From Bacillota bacterium (lineage in GTDB: Bacteria > Bacillota > Clostridia > Lachnospirales > Lachnospiraceae), in assembly GCA_023457255.1 (NCBI GenBank), contig JAEWMB010000015.1, positions 15,992 through 79,991 on the forward strand: DNA of 64,000 bases. Reading direction: 5' to 3'. Under the pieces are notes generated by a model, which was given only the letters and a program-made list of their open reading frames with translations, ran no database searches and was not told where the DNA came from. This document shows positions 1 through 8,625 of the stretch, one piece after another. Position numbers and translations under genes: made by a program. Within the stretch, counting starts at the first letter, position 1. Every line of letters starts with the position of its first letter.

Positions 1-1310
1 TTGTGGAGGACTATATGCTTGCGCCGTTATTTCAAGGGAAAGTTATGTTATCCGGCTATCCAAGAAATTCAGCGTTTTTTAATGCGGAGCGTTATGATGC
101 AATTCGCAGTGAACTTGGTATAGAAGATATGCAAGTCATGGCATATATGCCGACATGGCGTGGCTTACTCAATAAAAAGGAAAATAAGAAACAAGTCTCT
201 GAACTGGTGAATTATTTTTATGAATTGGATTTCCTGCTTCGTGATGATCAAGTATTATATGTTAAACTGCATCCGTTTGTGAAATCCGAAGTAAATTACG
301 AGGGGTTTGCGCATATTATGCCTTTTCCGGAAGAATTTGAAACTTATGATTTCTTAAATGCTACGGATTTACTGATTACGGATTATTCCAGTATTATGTT
401 TGATTATGCCGTGTCAAAGAAGAAGATTATTTTATTTACCTATGATCGTGAGGAGTATCTAAATGACCGGGGTATGTATTTAGATTTAAATGATTTGGAA
501 TTCCCATTAGCAGATACGGTAGAACAGTTGGTGGAAGAAATTAAGAAGGATTCTAACTATCCAAAATTCCATGAAGAGTTTTGCAGTTTAGATTCTGCGG
601 ATACGGCAGAAGAAGTTTGTGAGACATTAATCCTTAGCAAAGAACCGAATTTCTCATTAGAACCAATCAAACGAGAGAATAAGAAGAAAGTTTTAATACT
701 GATCAGCGGTCTTAGAAATAATGCAACTTCAGAACAATTGATGGAGCGTCTTAATGAACTAGATACCGACCGTTATGATATTTTCCTTTGTGCCAAATCC
801 TCCACGATTCGCAAGGCAACCTCTATGCTTTCTAAATTAAGGGATGAAATTAATTATATTCCATTAATGTTTGATGTAAACTATACGATTAAAGACCGTA
901 TTGCTTGTCTTAAGTCTTTCAAATTTGGATTTAGTTCTAAGAGGACAGAAAGCTTAATCCGTCAATTGGCAGAGCGCGAGAAAGTAAAGTATTTTGGAAA
1001 TATTAACTTTGATATTGTAATTAACCTTTCTTCTTTGGATAAGATTTTGTTCCATATGTGTAAGTTCTTTGATGGTGCTAAGATATTTAATATGAAGGCA
1101 TTTGATTATGAGAAATATACTCAGAACAAAGACTATCGCAAGTTTATGGATTACTTCATAAATCGTATGGATGGTTATGATTACGTTGCAGGTACCGATC
1201 AGATTCGTAAGGTAAATCAATCTGTATTTGAACAAAATCAAGTGAAAGTATGGATTGGCGAAGAGTCAAAGCTTGAATTACCAGAGCTATTAAAGGAGGT
1301 TGACAGATAA
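1..1310 (+). CDS. CDP-glycerol glycerophosphotransferase family protein, 5' end outside window
   Basis: Transfers glycerol-phosphate from CDP-glycerol onto a growing teichoic-acid-like polymer at the inner membrane face (TagB/TagF family). The N-terminus is cut off by the window edge. The 435 visible codons begin inside the catalytic domain and show the family blocks GYPRN (visible residue 18), PTWRG (about 50), KLHP (about 88) and TDYSSIMFDYA (about 127). From about residue 225 a second domain starts with KKVLILISGL, which looks like the N-terminal Rossmann half of a GT-B glycosyltransferase. This makes the protein a probable fusion. The stop overlaps the next start by one base (TAATG), so the two are translationally coupled. 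The family is clear. The polymer and the role of the second domain are inferred. Confidence 0.85.
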   Translation, partial: VEDYMLAPLFQGKVMLSGYPRNSAFFNAERYDAIRSELGIEDMQVMAYMPTWRGLLNKKENKKQVSELVNYFYELDFLLRDDQVLYVKLHPFVKSEVNYEGFAHIMPFPEEFETYDFLNATDLLITDYSSIMFDYAVSKKKIILFTYDREEYLNDRGMYLDLNDLEFPLADTVEQLVEEIKKDSNYPKFHEEFCSLDSADTAEEVCETLILSKEPNFSLEPIKRENKKKVLILISGLRNNATSEQLMERLNELDTDRYDIFLCAKSSTIRKATSMLSKLRDEINYIPLMFDVNYTIKDRIACLKSFKFGFSSKRTESLIRQLAEREKVKYFGNINFDIVINLSSLDKILFHMCKFFDGAKIFNMKAFDYEKYTQNKDYRKFMDYFINRMDGYDYVAGTDQIRKVNQSVFEQNQVKVWIGEESKLELPELLKEVDR

Positions 1311-2416
1311 TGAAGGTAGGAGTTGTAACATTTCACAACGCTCATAATTATGGAGCGAGTCTTCAGACTTGGGCTCTTCAAAAGGTTTTAAAGAATCTTG
1401 GAACAGAACCGGGGGTAATTCATTATCATCCTGATATTATAGATAAGTTATATGTTGCACCTAGACTGGATACCACGAGAAAAAAGTTGAAGTACCTGTT
1501 AAAGCGAGAGTATCGTTCTCGTATCCAATCCCAGAGATATAAAAATAAACGCTATACGAAATTTATTCATGAAAAATTTCATCTCATTGGTGATTATACG
1601 ACATATGAGGAATTATTAAGTGCAAATCTTTCCTTGGATGCTTATATCACCGGCAGCGATCAGGTATGGAACAGTGACCATACCGGAGGCTTTGATCCAG
1701 CCTACACCCTGGATTTTGCTAAACCGGGGACTAAGAAAATTTCTTATGCAGCCAGTGTAGGAAGAGAATTTATCCTGCCTCAATATAGGGAGCAGTTCCG
1801 TCAAAGTCTTGAAAGCTATACTGCAATTTCAGTTAGAGAACCAAGTGCTCAACCGGCCATTGAAGCATTGACCGAGAAACCGGTAGAAGTAGTACTTGAT
1901 CCAACCTTATTGCTTGAGAAAAAGGATTATGAAGAGTTAAAAAAGCCGGGTCAGTTTAAAGGCCGATATATTATGGTTTATATGATGGAAGCCAACAAGG
2001 AACTAGTTCAGTTTGCAAATCGTCTCTCTGTTGCAATCGGCCTTCCGATCATTCAAAGAAAACTGCCAGGGGTATTTCGAAATGAATTAGGTTCTTATTA
2101 CGAGGATACGGCAGCAGAATTTTTAGGTGAGATTGAGAAAGCGGAATATGTGATTACGAATTCCTTTCATGCAACAGTATTTTCCTTAATCTATGAAAAA
2201 CCATTTATCTCCATGCTTCACACGAGTACCGGGGCAAGAACAAGCGATTTGCTAAAATCAGTAGGACTGGAATCTCATCTGTTATATCATATCGGAGATT
2301 TTCATGACATGAAACAATTTGAGATTGATGATGTAAAGGCGTTAAGGCAGAGGATACGGGAGTTAAGAGCATCATCTATTGACTTCTTAAAACGTGCACT
2401 TGATTTGAGGAAGTAA
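1310..2416 (+). CDS. Polysaccharide pyruvyl transferase family protein
   Basis: A 368-residue protein of the polysaccharide pyruvyl transferase family (PF04230), whose members move pyruvate from phosphoenolpyruvate onto sugars of surface polymers as a ketal. The start has the family look: a short strand, then FHNAHNYGASLQTWAL, followed by DAYITGSDQVWN (about residue 110) and the late block VITNSFHATVFSLIY (about 280), a conserved part of the fold. The ATG at 1310 overlaps the previous stop and follows the strong site AAAGGAGG at 1292-1299. It sits between two teichoic-acid-type genes, so a role decorating a glycerol-phosphate polymer or linkage sugar is likely. The acceptor sugar cannot be told from sequence. 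Confidence 0.85.
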   Translation: MKVGVVTFHNAHNYGASLQTWALQKVLKNLGTEPGVIHYHPDIIDKLYVAPRLDTTRKKLKYLLKREYRSRIQSQRYKNKRYTKFIHEKFHLIGDYTTYEELLSANLSLDAYITGSDQVWNSDHTGGFDPAYTLDFAKPGTKKISYAASVGREFILPQYREQFRQSLESYTAISVREPSAQPAIEALTEKPVEVVLDPTLLLEKKDYEELKKPGQFKGRYIMVYMMEANKELVQFANRLSVAIGLPIIQRKLPGVFRNELGSYYEDTAAEFLGEIEKAEYVITNSFHATVFSLIYEKPFISMLHTSTGARTSDLLKSVGLESHLLYHIGDFHDMKQFEIDDVKALRQRIRELRASSIDFLKRALDLRK

Positions 2417-2427
2417 CGGTTTGTGTC

Positions 2428-2523
2428 TGCGCTGCAAAGCGGACAAGTTTGCTTACACAAAATTTAATGATGCGCATTGTCTTACAAGAAAGAAAAAGCG
2501 GCGCAGAAATGGGGGAGGCTATG
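2428..2523 (+). repeat. Pre-start hairpin element, copy 1 (before GT2 gene)
   Basis: TGCGCTGC (2428-2435) can pair with GCGGCGCA (2498-2505), eight pairs with one G-U, enclosing about 62 bases. The 3' arm runs straight into AGAAATGGGGGAGG and then the start codon. It is one of at least nine elements of this design in the window. The inner segment after the first arm also resembles copy 6 (27912-27947). Confidence 0.55.
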
Positions 2524-3609
2524 AAACGGTTAACGGCAATTGTACCTTGCTTTAATGAAGAAGAAGTTCTTCCGATATTTTATGAGGAAATCATGAGAGT
2601 CGCAGAAGATTTAAAAAATGAAGTAGAATTTGAGGTGCTGTTTGTTAATGACGGTTCCACCGATGGTACGCTGCAGGTACTTCGAAAACTGCGGGAAAGA
2701 GACAAGCGGGTTAAGCTTGTCTCCTTCTCACGTAATTTCGGCAAGGAAGCGGCGATGTATGCCGGCCTGGAGCATTCCGGCGGTGATTTTGTAGCTATCT
2801 TGGATGCTGATTTACAGCATCCTCCTAAGATGTTAATCGAAATGTATCAGGGAATTGTCTTAGAGGGATACGATAGTGTCGCAGCAAAACGTGTTACAAG
2901 AGATGGGGAGCCAAAGCTCCGCTCATTCTTCTCCAGAAAATTCTATGATGTTTTGTGCAGGCTAAGTAAAATAGAGATTGTAGAAGGTTCCGTAGACTAT
3001 CGCCTTATGACGAGGCAGATGGTAAAGGCTGTTTTATCCATGAGTGAGAAGAATCGCTTTACGAAGGGAATCTTTGGATGGGTCGGCTTTCATACCAAAT
3101 GGATTGCCTATGAAAATGTTGAGAGGGCGGCAGGGCAAACCAAGTGGTCTTATTGGAAATTATTCAAATATTCGCTGGAAGGAATTATAGGATTTTCAAC
3201 AGCACCTCTTGCAATGTCATCGATATTAGGACTTGCTTTTTGCGGTTTTTCTGTTTTGGCTATTATTTATATTGTGATAAAGACAATTATTTGGGGAGAC
3301 CCGACCAGTGGCTGGCCATCCTTGGTTTGTATTATTCTGATGGTAAGTGGAATCCAATTATTCTGTATGGGTATTTTAGGTCAGTATATGGGCAAAACTT
3401 ATATTGAAGTAAAAAATCGTCCGATCTATCTGGCAAGTGTTGTAGAGACAGAGGAAGAGCAGGTTGAAAGCAGAACGCTTCAAGCTACTGGCTTGGAGTC
3501 TGCTGAGGCAAACATGCGGCATGGAGGAAAGCCGATATCGGAAGCTGAATTAAATTCTGCAGATAGGAAGAATACGATAGAAGATATAAACTACAAGATT
3601 AGTGATTAG
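2521..3609 (+). CDS. GT2 family membrane glycosyltransferase (GtrB/DPM1-like)
   Basis: A 362-residue polyisoprenyl-phosphate glycosyltransferase of the GtrB/dolichol-phosphate-mannose synthase type. Such enzymes load a sugar from a nucleotide donor onto undecaprenyl phosphate. The GT-A domain shows IVPCFNEE near residue 6, VNDGSTDGTL near 44 and the metal-binding DADLQHPP near 94. Two hydrophobic segments, about residues 225-260 and 272-300, form the usual C-terminal membrane anchor. A charged tail of about 60 residues follows. I chose ATG 2521 because homologs begin there and GGGGGAGG lies just upstream, although the gap is only two bases; ATG 2509 and an earlier GTG/TTG are alternatives. 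It lies within the surface-polymer cluster. The sugar is unknown. Confidence 0.85.
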   Translation: MKRLTAIVPCFNEEEVLPIFYEEIMRVAEDLKNEVEFEVLFVNDGSTDGTLQVLRKLRERDKRVKLVSFSRNFGKEAAMYAGLEHSGGDFVAILDADLQHPPKMLIEMYQGIVLEGYDSVAAKRVTRDGEPKLRSFFSRKFYDVLCRLSKIEIVEGSVDYRLMTRQMVKAVLSMSEKNRFTKGIFGWVGFHTKWIAYENVERAAGQTKWSYWKLFKYSLEGIIGFSTAPLAMSSILGLAFCGFSVLAIIYIVIKTIIWGDPTSGWPSLVCIILMVSGIQLFCMGILGQYMGKTYIEVKNRPIYLASVVETEEEQVESRTLQATGLESAEANMRHGGKPISEAELNSADRKNTIEDINYKISD

Positions 3610-3634
3610 AAAGGAGTGTACACGCTAATTTTTG

Positions 3635-3653
3635 CCTGCAGCCAGATTGCAGG
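3635..3653 (+). promoter_or_regulatory. Hairpin in the leader of tagD
   Basis: CCTGCA (3635-3640) and TGCAGG (3648-3653) form a perfect six-pair hairpin with a seven-base loop, 14 bases upstream of the GGTGA Shine-Dalgarno of tagD. It resembles the pre-start hairpins elsewhere in position but not in sequence. Confidence 0.4.
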
Positions 3654-3677
3654 TTATAGAAAGGTGTGGTGATTAGA

Positions 3678-4064
3678 ATGAAAAAAGTAATTACCTACGG
3701 TACTTATGATTTATTGCATGTTGGCCATATTAACTTACTAAGAAGAGCAAAAGAATATGGAGATTATCTAATTGTTGTTTTATCAACAGATGAGTTTAAT
3801 GCCATTAAACATAAGACTGCTTATCATTGCTATGAAGATAGAAAAACAATTCTTGAATCAATCCGATATGTAGACGAAGTAATCCCAGAATTTAATTGGG
3901 AACAAAAAATCAAAGATGTTGTGGATAATAATGTGGATGTGTTCGTTATGGGAGATGATTGGAAAGGGCAGTTTGATTTCTTAAAAGATTATTGTGAAGT
4001 TGTATATCTTCCAAGGACAGAAGGGATTTCAACAACGAAAATTAAGAGTGATTTGCATAAGTAA
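3678..4064 (+). CDS. tagD: Glycerol-3-phosphate cytidylyltransferase
   Basis: Makes CDP-glycerol from CTP and glycerol-3-phosphate, the donor used by the two glycerophosphotransferases flanking it. The 128-residue length matches TagD. The nucleotidyltransferase motif HVGH sits near residue 14 after TYGTYDLLHVGH, and the second signature RTEGISTT near residue 116. I chose ATG 3678, preceded by GGTGA at 3668-3672 with a five-base spacer, rather than the upstream in-frame GTG at 3666. Context and motifs agree, so the call is secure. Close relatives with other alcohol-phosphate substrates exist, but the neighbours favour glycerol phosphate. Confidence 0.93.
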   Translation: MKKVITYGTYDLLHVGHINLLRRAKEYGDYLIVVLSTDEFNAIKHKTAYHCYEDRKTILESIRYVDEVIPEFNWEQKIKDVVDNNVDVFVMGDDWKGQFDFLKDYCEVVYLPRTEGISTTKIKSDLHK

Positions 4065-4166
4065 ATAAAGTAAAGGATATTTTTAGCGTGCGGCATTGTT
4101 GTATACCAATCGCATCAAAGTGGGAAGAGGAATCGAAGAAATATCTGCACTAGTAGTAAACTTAAT

Positions 4167-4205
4167 TGTGTGCTGAAAACGTGCGCAGGAATAGGAGTGT
4201 TAATG
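4167..4205 (+). repeat. Pre-start hairpin element, copy 2 (before second glycerophosphotransferase)
   Basis: TGTGTGC (4167-4173) pairs with GTGCGCA (4181-4187), seven pairs with G-U wobbles, loop TGAAAAC. It is followed immediately by GGAATAGGAG and ATG 4203. Other copies keep the pairing with different bases. Confidence 0.6.
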
Positions 4206-5375
4206 CTGCGGAAAATCATGAAAAAAGGGATATTGGCCGTATATAGAATCCTAAGACTTTTACCGCTCCAAAAGCGAACCATTTGCTTTATGAGTAACTT
4301 GGGGCGAAGTTATGGCGGAAATCCGAAAAGTATTTATGAAGAAATGGTGAGAGAAGGCCTTGATCAGGAATTTCGCTGCATTTTTATCCTGGAGGATATT
4401 AATACGCCACTTCCCGGTAGAGTATGGAAGGTAAGGCTTTCCCGTTTTCGCTACTATTATTTCCTGGCTGTAGCCGGTATCTGGGTGAGTGATACAAGGT
4501 TTCCGAACTACATAAAAAAGCGTAAGGGAGTTACTTATCTGCAAACATGGCATGGTACCCCATTAAAAAAATTAGCTTTAGATATGACGTCTTTGTCCAT
4601 GGCCGGCGAGGAAACTTTAGAGCAATATCATGAGCAGTTCAGAAAAAACACTGCTGCCTGGGACTATCTTATTTCACAAAATCCATTCGCCAGCCAAACC
4701 TTTAAAAGAGCTTTTGACTTCCATGGGGAGATTTTGGAATACGGTTATCCAAGAAATGATGTATTGTTTAAGAAAAATAATTCGTATGATATCGGCCAAA
4801 TAAAGAAGAATTTAAACCTGCCGAAAGAAAAAAAGATAATCTTGTATGCTCCAACCTGGAGAGATAACGAATACCATGATAAAGCAAGCTATAAATTTAG
4901 CGCACCCCTTGACTATGACTATCTATATGAAGAATTGAAAGAAGAGTATGTGATATTATTAAAGTATCATTATATGGTAAGAGAGAAGCTTAATCTTGAG
5001 AAGTATCGGGGTTTTTACCGTATTGTGAAGCAAGAAGTCGATATTTCGGAGTTATATCTTGTATCTGACATGTTGATTACGGACTATTCTTCTGCTATGT
5101 TTGACTATAGTCTCTTATACCGTCCTATGCTCTTTTATGTCTACGATTTAAAGGAGTATGAGGAGCAGCTTAGAGGTTTTTATTTTAATTTTGTGGAAGA
5201 AGCTCCGGGACCATTATTCACCTCCTCAAGAGAACTTGTTTCTGTGGTTAAGAACTATTTTCCGGAGGATTACGCTGATAAGTATAAAGCATTTTGTGAT
5301 AATTACCATACATTTGAGAATGGAAATGCAGCGAAGCGAACGGTTCGGCTTCTATCATCAAAAGTAGAAAAATAG
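4203..5375 (+). CDS. CDP-glycerol glycerophosphotransferase family protein (TagB/TagF type)
   Basis: A 390-residue teichoic-acid-type glycerophosphotransferase. Family blocks in order are TWHGTPLKKLA (about residue 117), GYPRND (about 180), APTWRD (about 216), a KYHY block (about 255) and TDYSSAMFDYS (about 291). An N-terminal basic and hydrophobic stretch suggests membrane association. I chose ATG 4203 because AGGAG at 4193-4197 lies five bases upstream; the longer in-frame start at 4170 runs through the pre-start hairpin. It shares the catalytic design of the first gene in the window but lacks that protein's extra C-terminal domain. The two could act in sequence (primase and polymerase), but which does which is not visible. 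Confidence 0.88.
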   Translation: MLRKIMKKGILAVYRILRLLPLQKRTICFMSNLGRSYGGNPKSIYEEMVREGLDQEFRCIFILEDINTPLPGRVWKVRLSRFRYYYFLAVAGIWVSDTRFPNYIKKRKGVTYLQTWHGTPLKKLALDMTSLSMAGEETLEQYHEQFRKNTAAWDYLISQNPFASQTFKRAFDFHGEILEYGYPRNDVLFKKNNSYDIGQIKKNLNLPKEKKIILYAPTWRDNEYHDKASYKFSAPLDYDYLYEELKEEYVILLKYHYMVREKLNLEKYRGFYRIVKQEVDISELYLVSDMLITDYSSAMFDYSLLYRPMLFYVYDLKEYEEQLRGFYFNFVEEAPGPLFTSSRELVSVVKNYFPEDYADKYKAFCDNYHTFENGNAAKRTVRLLSSKVEK

Positions 5376-5399
5376 AGTAAAATGGTTTCTGCTATTATT

Positions 5400-5436
5400 G
5401 GAGGAGGGTCTGTGGTTATGACAGCCCCTTCTTTCC
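5400..5436 (+). terminator. Possible terminator after the polymer locus
   Basis: GAGGGTCTGT around 5403-5413 pairs with ACAGCCCCTTC from 5421 apart from one internal mismatch, loop GGTTATG. The tract that follows is only weakly T-rich (TTTCC). Confidence 0.4.
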
Positions 5437-5650
5437 TGTGTCTGGGGGGTGTGGTAAAATGAGAAGATTACTTAAGGATTTATATTATAGAGGATACTCT
5501 TATTCGCAAAATGAATGGTAGATATCAATATAATCTATTTTACATATGATGAGAAGACACTTATAATAATATCAGGGAATTGTCGATAAGATAACGCTTA
5601 TTGATACAATAGTAAGAATATGAAGTGATATCAGTCTTATTTAAAATTTG

Positions 5651-5672
5651 CCGTAGTTTTGCTGCGGTTTTT
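5651..5672 (+). terminator. Intrinsic terminator upstream of lysA
   Basis: CCGTAG (5651-5656), loop TTTTG, CTGCGG (5662-5667), then TTTTT. This is a compact rho-independent terminator with one G-U pair. Confidence 0.7.
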
Positions 5673-5781
5673 AGGAGTTAGTTTTTGCTGCTGTACAAAT
5701 TAAGGAATGTCGGCAGAATAGGGCCTGAATCGGTTATAAAAATAAGGTTGTTTCCGCATCATGCATGAGATAAACATATAG

Positions 5782-5816
5782 GCGCAAAAGCTTGCGCGAG
5801 AATGGAGGTATCTATG
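5782..5816 (+). repeat. Pre-start hairpin element, copy 3 (before lysA)
   Basis: GCGCAA (5782-5787), loop AAGC, TTGCGC (5792-5797): a perfect six-pair stem followed at once by GAGAATGGAGG and ATG 5814. Confidence 0.65.
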
Positions 5817-7073
5817 AAAAAGCCGTTTGTTACGCTTGAGAAGGTAAAAGAGATTACAAATACCCACAGTACACCTTTTCATATTTATGAGGAAAAAGGA
5901 ATTAGAGAGAATGCCAGAAGATTAAAAGAAGCATTCTCTTGGAATAAAGGGTTTAAAGAATATTTTGCGGTGAAAGCCACACCAAATCCATTTATATTGC
6001 AGATTTTAAAGGAAGAAGGCTGTGGCAGTGACTGCTCTTCCATGACTGAACTTATGATGTCAGAAGCAGTAGGCATTACAGGAAGTGAAATTATGTTCTC
6101 TTCTAACAATACTCCGGAAGGTGAATTTACAAAAGCAAAGGAATTAGGGGCTATCATCAATTTAGATGACTATACCCATATTGATTTTTTGAAAGATGAG
6201 TGCGGGATACCGGAAACTATCTGCTGCCGCTATAATCCAGGTGGTGTTTATGAAGTAAGCAATGGGATTATGGACAATCCGGGAGATGCGAAGTATGGTT
6301 TTACTAAGCAGCAGCTTATCGATGGATATAAAAAATTAATGAGGCTTGGTGCGAAAAACTTTGGTATCCACTCTTTCCTGGTAAGCAATACCGTTACCAA
6401 CGATTATTACCCTGCCTTGGCAAGAACTTTATTTGAGCTTGCTGTGGAGCTAAAAAAAGAAACCAATGCGAATATAACATTTATCAATCTATCCGGCGGA
6501 GTAGGAATTCCTTACTTACCGGATCAAAAGGGAAATGATATCATGATAATTGGCGAAGGTGTTCGCAAGGCTTATGAGGAAATTCTAGTTCCAAATGGTC
6601 TTGGTGATGTTGCAATATTTACAGAGCTTGGACGTTTTATGCTTGCACCATATGGCCATCTTGTGACAAAAGCAATTCACGAAAAGCATATTTATAAGGA
6701 GTATTTAGGTGTTGATGCCTGCGCGGTAAACTTAATGAGGCCCGCAATGTATGGAGCTTACCATCATATCACGGTGCTTGGCAAAGAGGCTGCACCACCG
6801 GATACTATGTATGATGTGGCAGGCTCTCTGTGTGAGAACAATGATAAGTTTGCCATTGACCGTATGCTGCCTAAGGTTGATTTGGGGGATTATCTTGTGA
6901 TTCACGATACCGGAGCCCACGGTTTTGCTATGGGGTATAATTATAATGGAAAACTCAAATCTGCGGAGCTCTTATTGAAAGAGGACGGTTCCATTCAAAT
7001 GATCCGCAGGGCGGAAACTCCGGAAGATTACTTTGCAACCTTTGATTTTTGTGATATTTTAAAGAAGAAATAA
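5814..7073 (+). CDS. lysA: Diaminopimelate decarboxylase family protein
   Basis: A PLP-dependent alanine-racemase-fold decarboxylase. It most likely converts meso-diaminopimelate to lysine and CO2, the last step of lysine synthesis. The 419-residue length fits LysA. The PLP lysine lies in YFAVKATPNP (about residue 54), a glycine-rich phosphate-binding segment NLSGGVGIPY is near 225, and GAHGFAMGYNYNG is near 370. The usual CESGD active-site block from the second subunit reads CENND here (about residue 344), so substrate preference could be altered. I chose ATG 5814 because GGAGG at 5804-5808 is six bases upstream and homologs begin MKKPF. It is a single gene with its own terminator before and after. 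Confidence 0.82.
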   Translation: MKKPFVTLEKVKEITNTHSTPFHIYEEKGIRENARRLKEAFSWNKGFKEYFAVKATPNPFILQILKEEGCGSDCSSMTELMMSEAVGITGSEIMFSSNNTPEGEFTKAKELGAIINLDDYTHIDFLKDECGIPETICCRYNPGGVYEVSNGIMDNPGDAKYGFTKQQLIDGYKKLMRLGAKNFGIHSFLVSNTVTNDYYPALARTLFELAVELKKETNANITFINLSGGVGIPYLPDQKGNDIMIIGEGVRKAYEEILVPNGLGDVAIFTELGRFMLAPYGHLVTKAIHEKHIYKEYLGVDACAVNLMRPAMYGAYHHITVLGKEAAPPDTMYDVAGSLCENNDKFAIDRMLPKVDLGDYLVIHDTGAHGFAMGYNYNGKLKSAELLLKEDGSIQMIRRAETPEDYFATFDFCDILKKK

Positions 7074-7204
7074 GAGTTGGATAGAGACGAAAATCTAAGA
7101 AATAATTTATGAGTTAAGTGGATTATTGCTCTGTATAAATGGAGTCTTACTTTATGAATTATTTTTACTAGCTTAATAATAAATGAATAATATATGAAAT
7201 AAAG

Positions 7205-7260
7205 TGGTTACAAAAATTCTATTGAGAATTAGACAATGGAGTTTTTTGTAGCCATTTTTT
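7205..7260 (+). terminator. Terminator of lysA
   Basis: TGGTTACAAAAA (7205-7216) pairs with TTTTTGTAGCCA (7243-7254), twelve pairs with one G-U, followed by TTTTTT. Confidence 0.75.
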
Positions 7261-7520
7261 GTCGTAACAATAGCGAGGTTATCAAACCTTGTCGTATGAT
7301 CTGAGCGATATTAAAAATTACCGTAATTTCCTTTCTAAGTGCTAATGTAAACTCCGAATAAGTACGATATAATAACTGTTACCATGGTGTGAATTTACTT
7401 AAACACCCTTTGTATCTTACATCGCAGACAGGTGGGATACCGGCAGATAAGAACATGCAAACTACGAAAGCTGGTGTAACATAGATAAGAATAAAGTACT
7501 AAAATTATTTCTACTTGGTA

Positions 7521-7547
7521 TAAAGTAAAAAAGAAAACATCCGATAA
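7521..7547 (+). promoter_or_regulatory. Sigma-28 (SigD/FliA) promoter of flgM
   Basis: TAAA (7521-7524), 15 bases, TCCGATAA (7540-7547) is a near-perfect match to the flagellar sigma-28 consensus TAAA-N15-GCCGATAA. It lies about 80 bases upstream of flgM, the first gene of the late flagellar operon. Confidence 0.85.
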
Positions 7548-7629
7548 ATAAGGTAGTATTCAAGTTCGATTATTGAAACAAAAGAATGTATTTCAATAAT
7601 TAAGTATTATTAGTTAGGTGGTGAGTTGT

Positions 7630-7899
7630 ATGCGTATTGATGCATTAAGTAAAATTAATCAACTTTATCAGACAAACGATACAAGAAAAGTATCCAAATC
7701 ATATGCTGGAAATAAAAAGGACAGTGTGGAAATCTCACAGATGGGTAAGGATTTTCAGATAGCGAAGCAGGCAGTCACGGCTACGCCGGATATTCGTCAG
7801 GAAAAGGTAGAGGAAATAAAACAGAAGTTGGCATCAGGTAATTATGAGATTAGCCTTGAGGATTTAGCAGAAAAGATGATAAATGACTTCTTTGAGTAG
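7630..7899 (+). CDS. flgM: Anti-sigma-28 factor FlgM
   Basis: A small 89-residue protein that binds and holds sigma-28 until the hook-basal body is finished, so late genes are not expressed early. It begins MRIDALSKINQLYQ, has a polar, probably unstructured N-terminal half with DSVEISQMGKDFQIAKQAV (about residues 32-50), and a C-terminal helical segment with KVEEIKQKLASGNYEI, the sigma-binding part of FlgM proteins. I chose ATG 7630 over the in-frame GTG at 7618 because AGGTGGTGAG (7616-7625) is then the ribosome site. It is the first gene after a sigma-28 promoter, so it is probably expressed by the factor it inhibits. Confidence 0.9.
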   Translation: MRIDALSKINQLYQTNDTRKVSKSYAGNKKDSVEISQMGKDFQIAKQAVTATPDIRQEKVEEIKQKLASGNYEISLEDLAEKMINDFFE

Positions 7900-7971
7900 A
7901 AGATGCTTTGTATTGAAGGGGCATTCATAGGAGAAGGACTTGTGAAATACAGGCAGATCGGAGGTAATCAA

Positions 7972-8487
7972 TTGGCGAGCCTGATACAGGAATTAATAAC
8001 AACGCTTCGCACAGAGGAACAGCTTTATCAAGAAATGATACCGATTGCGACGAAAAAAACCAGAGTGATTATAGACAATGACCTCGCTTCCTTGCAGCAG
8101 ATAACACAAGAAGAGCAGATTACCGTAGAGAAAGTGAATGCTCTGGAACGCAAGAGAGAAGAGGTTATTGTAAATATTGGGACAGTAATAAATCGAAAGC
8201 CGGAAACGCTGACCATGAAGACGATTATTGCATTGTTAGAGAAACAGCCGGAGGAGCAAAAGGAATTATCGATAATTCACGATTCTCTGACTGTCACACT
8301 TCATCGGTTAGTAGAACTTAATCAAAAGAATAAATCTTTAATTCAACAATCCCTAGAGATGATTGAATTCAATATGAATTTAATTCAGAGTACAAGGATG
8401 TCACCGGGGAGCACCAATTATACCAAAGGAGCATCTCAGTTTGAGATGCCGGCTGCGCAGACAGGGATGTTTGATGCGAAGCAATAG
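7972..8487 (+). CDS. flgN: FlgN family flagellar export chaperone
   Basis: A probable cytoplasmic chaperone that keeps FlgK and FlgL export-competent, encoded directly before them. The 171-residue product is almost all helix: LASLIQELITTLRTEEQLYQ at the start, then a long helix with ITQEEQITVEKVNALERKRE (about residues 45-65), as in FlgN (PF05130). The tail after about 145 is polar and loose. I chose TTG 7972 because GGAGGT at 7960-7965 is six bases upstream. The in-frame ATG at 7903 overlaps no ribosome site and would add 23 non-family residues. The gap to flgM is short, so they share a transcript. Confidence 0.83.
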   Translation: MASLIQELITTLRTEEQLYQEMIPIATKKTRVIIDNDLASLQQITQEEQITVEKVNALERKREEVIVNIGTVINRKPETLTMKTIIALLEKQPEEQKELSIIHDSLTVTLHRLVELNQKNKSLIQQSLEMIEFNMNLIQSTRMSPGSTNYTKGASQFEMPAAQTGMFDAKQ

Positions 8488-8625
8488 ATAGTGTGAAAAT
8501 AGAAAGCGGTTTTCACACTTCTTATTTTGATCCATATGCGGATAGAATTCGTTTGCGGATTGAATGGGTATGGGTGTGAGAGTATTGTTTTAGCAAAGAA
8601 ATGATGCAAAGAGAGGTGAAATTCC

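Larger units (their letters stand above)
5376..5813. other. 438-base intergenic region
   Basis: Separates the polymer locus from lysA. It holds two terminator-like hairpins and ends with a pre-start hairpin. A 20-codon ORF at 5459-5521 has a G-rich stretch upstream, but nothing else supports it. The middle (about 5520-5640) is AT-rich and I recognise nothing in it. Confidence 0.5.
7074..7629. other. 556-base intergenic region before the flagellar locus
   Basis: Contains the lysA terminator and, at the far end, the sigma-28-type promoter of flgM. The stretch 7265-7515 is AT-rich and I see no ORF or clear structure in it. Confidence 0.5.

Noticed and set aside
954..1241. 95-codon minus-strand ORF inside the first gene
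   Set aside because: Lies wholly within a well-supported gene on the other strand and has no ribosome site or recognisable domain.
5459..5521. 20-codon ORF after the polymer locus
   Set aside because: A G-rich stretch precedes it, but it has no promoter or other support; kept only as a note in the intergenic entry.
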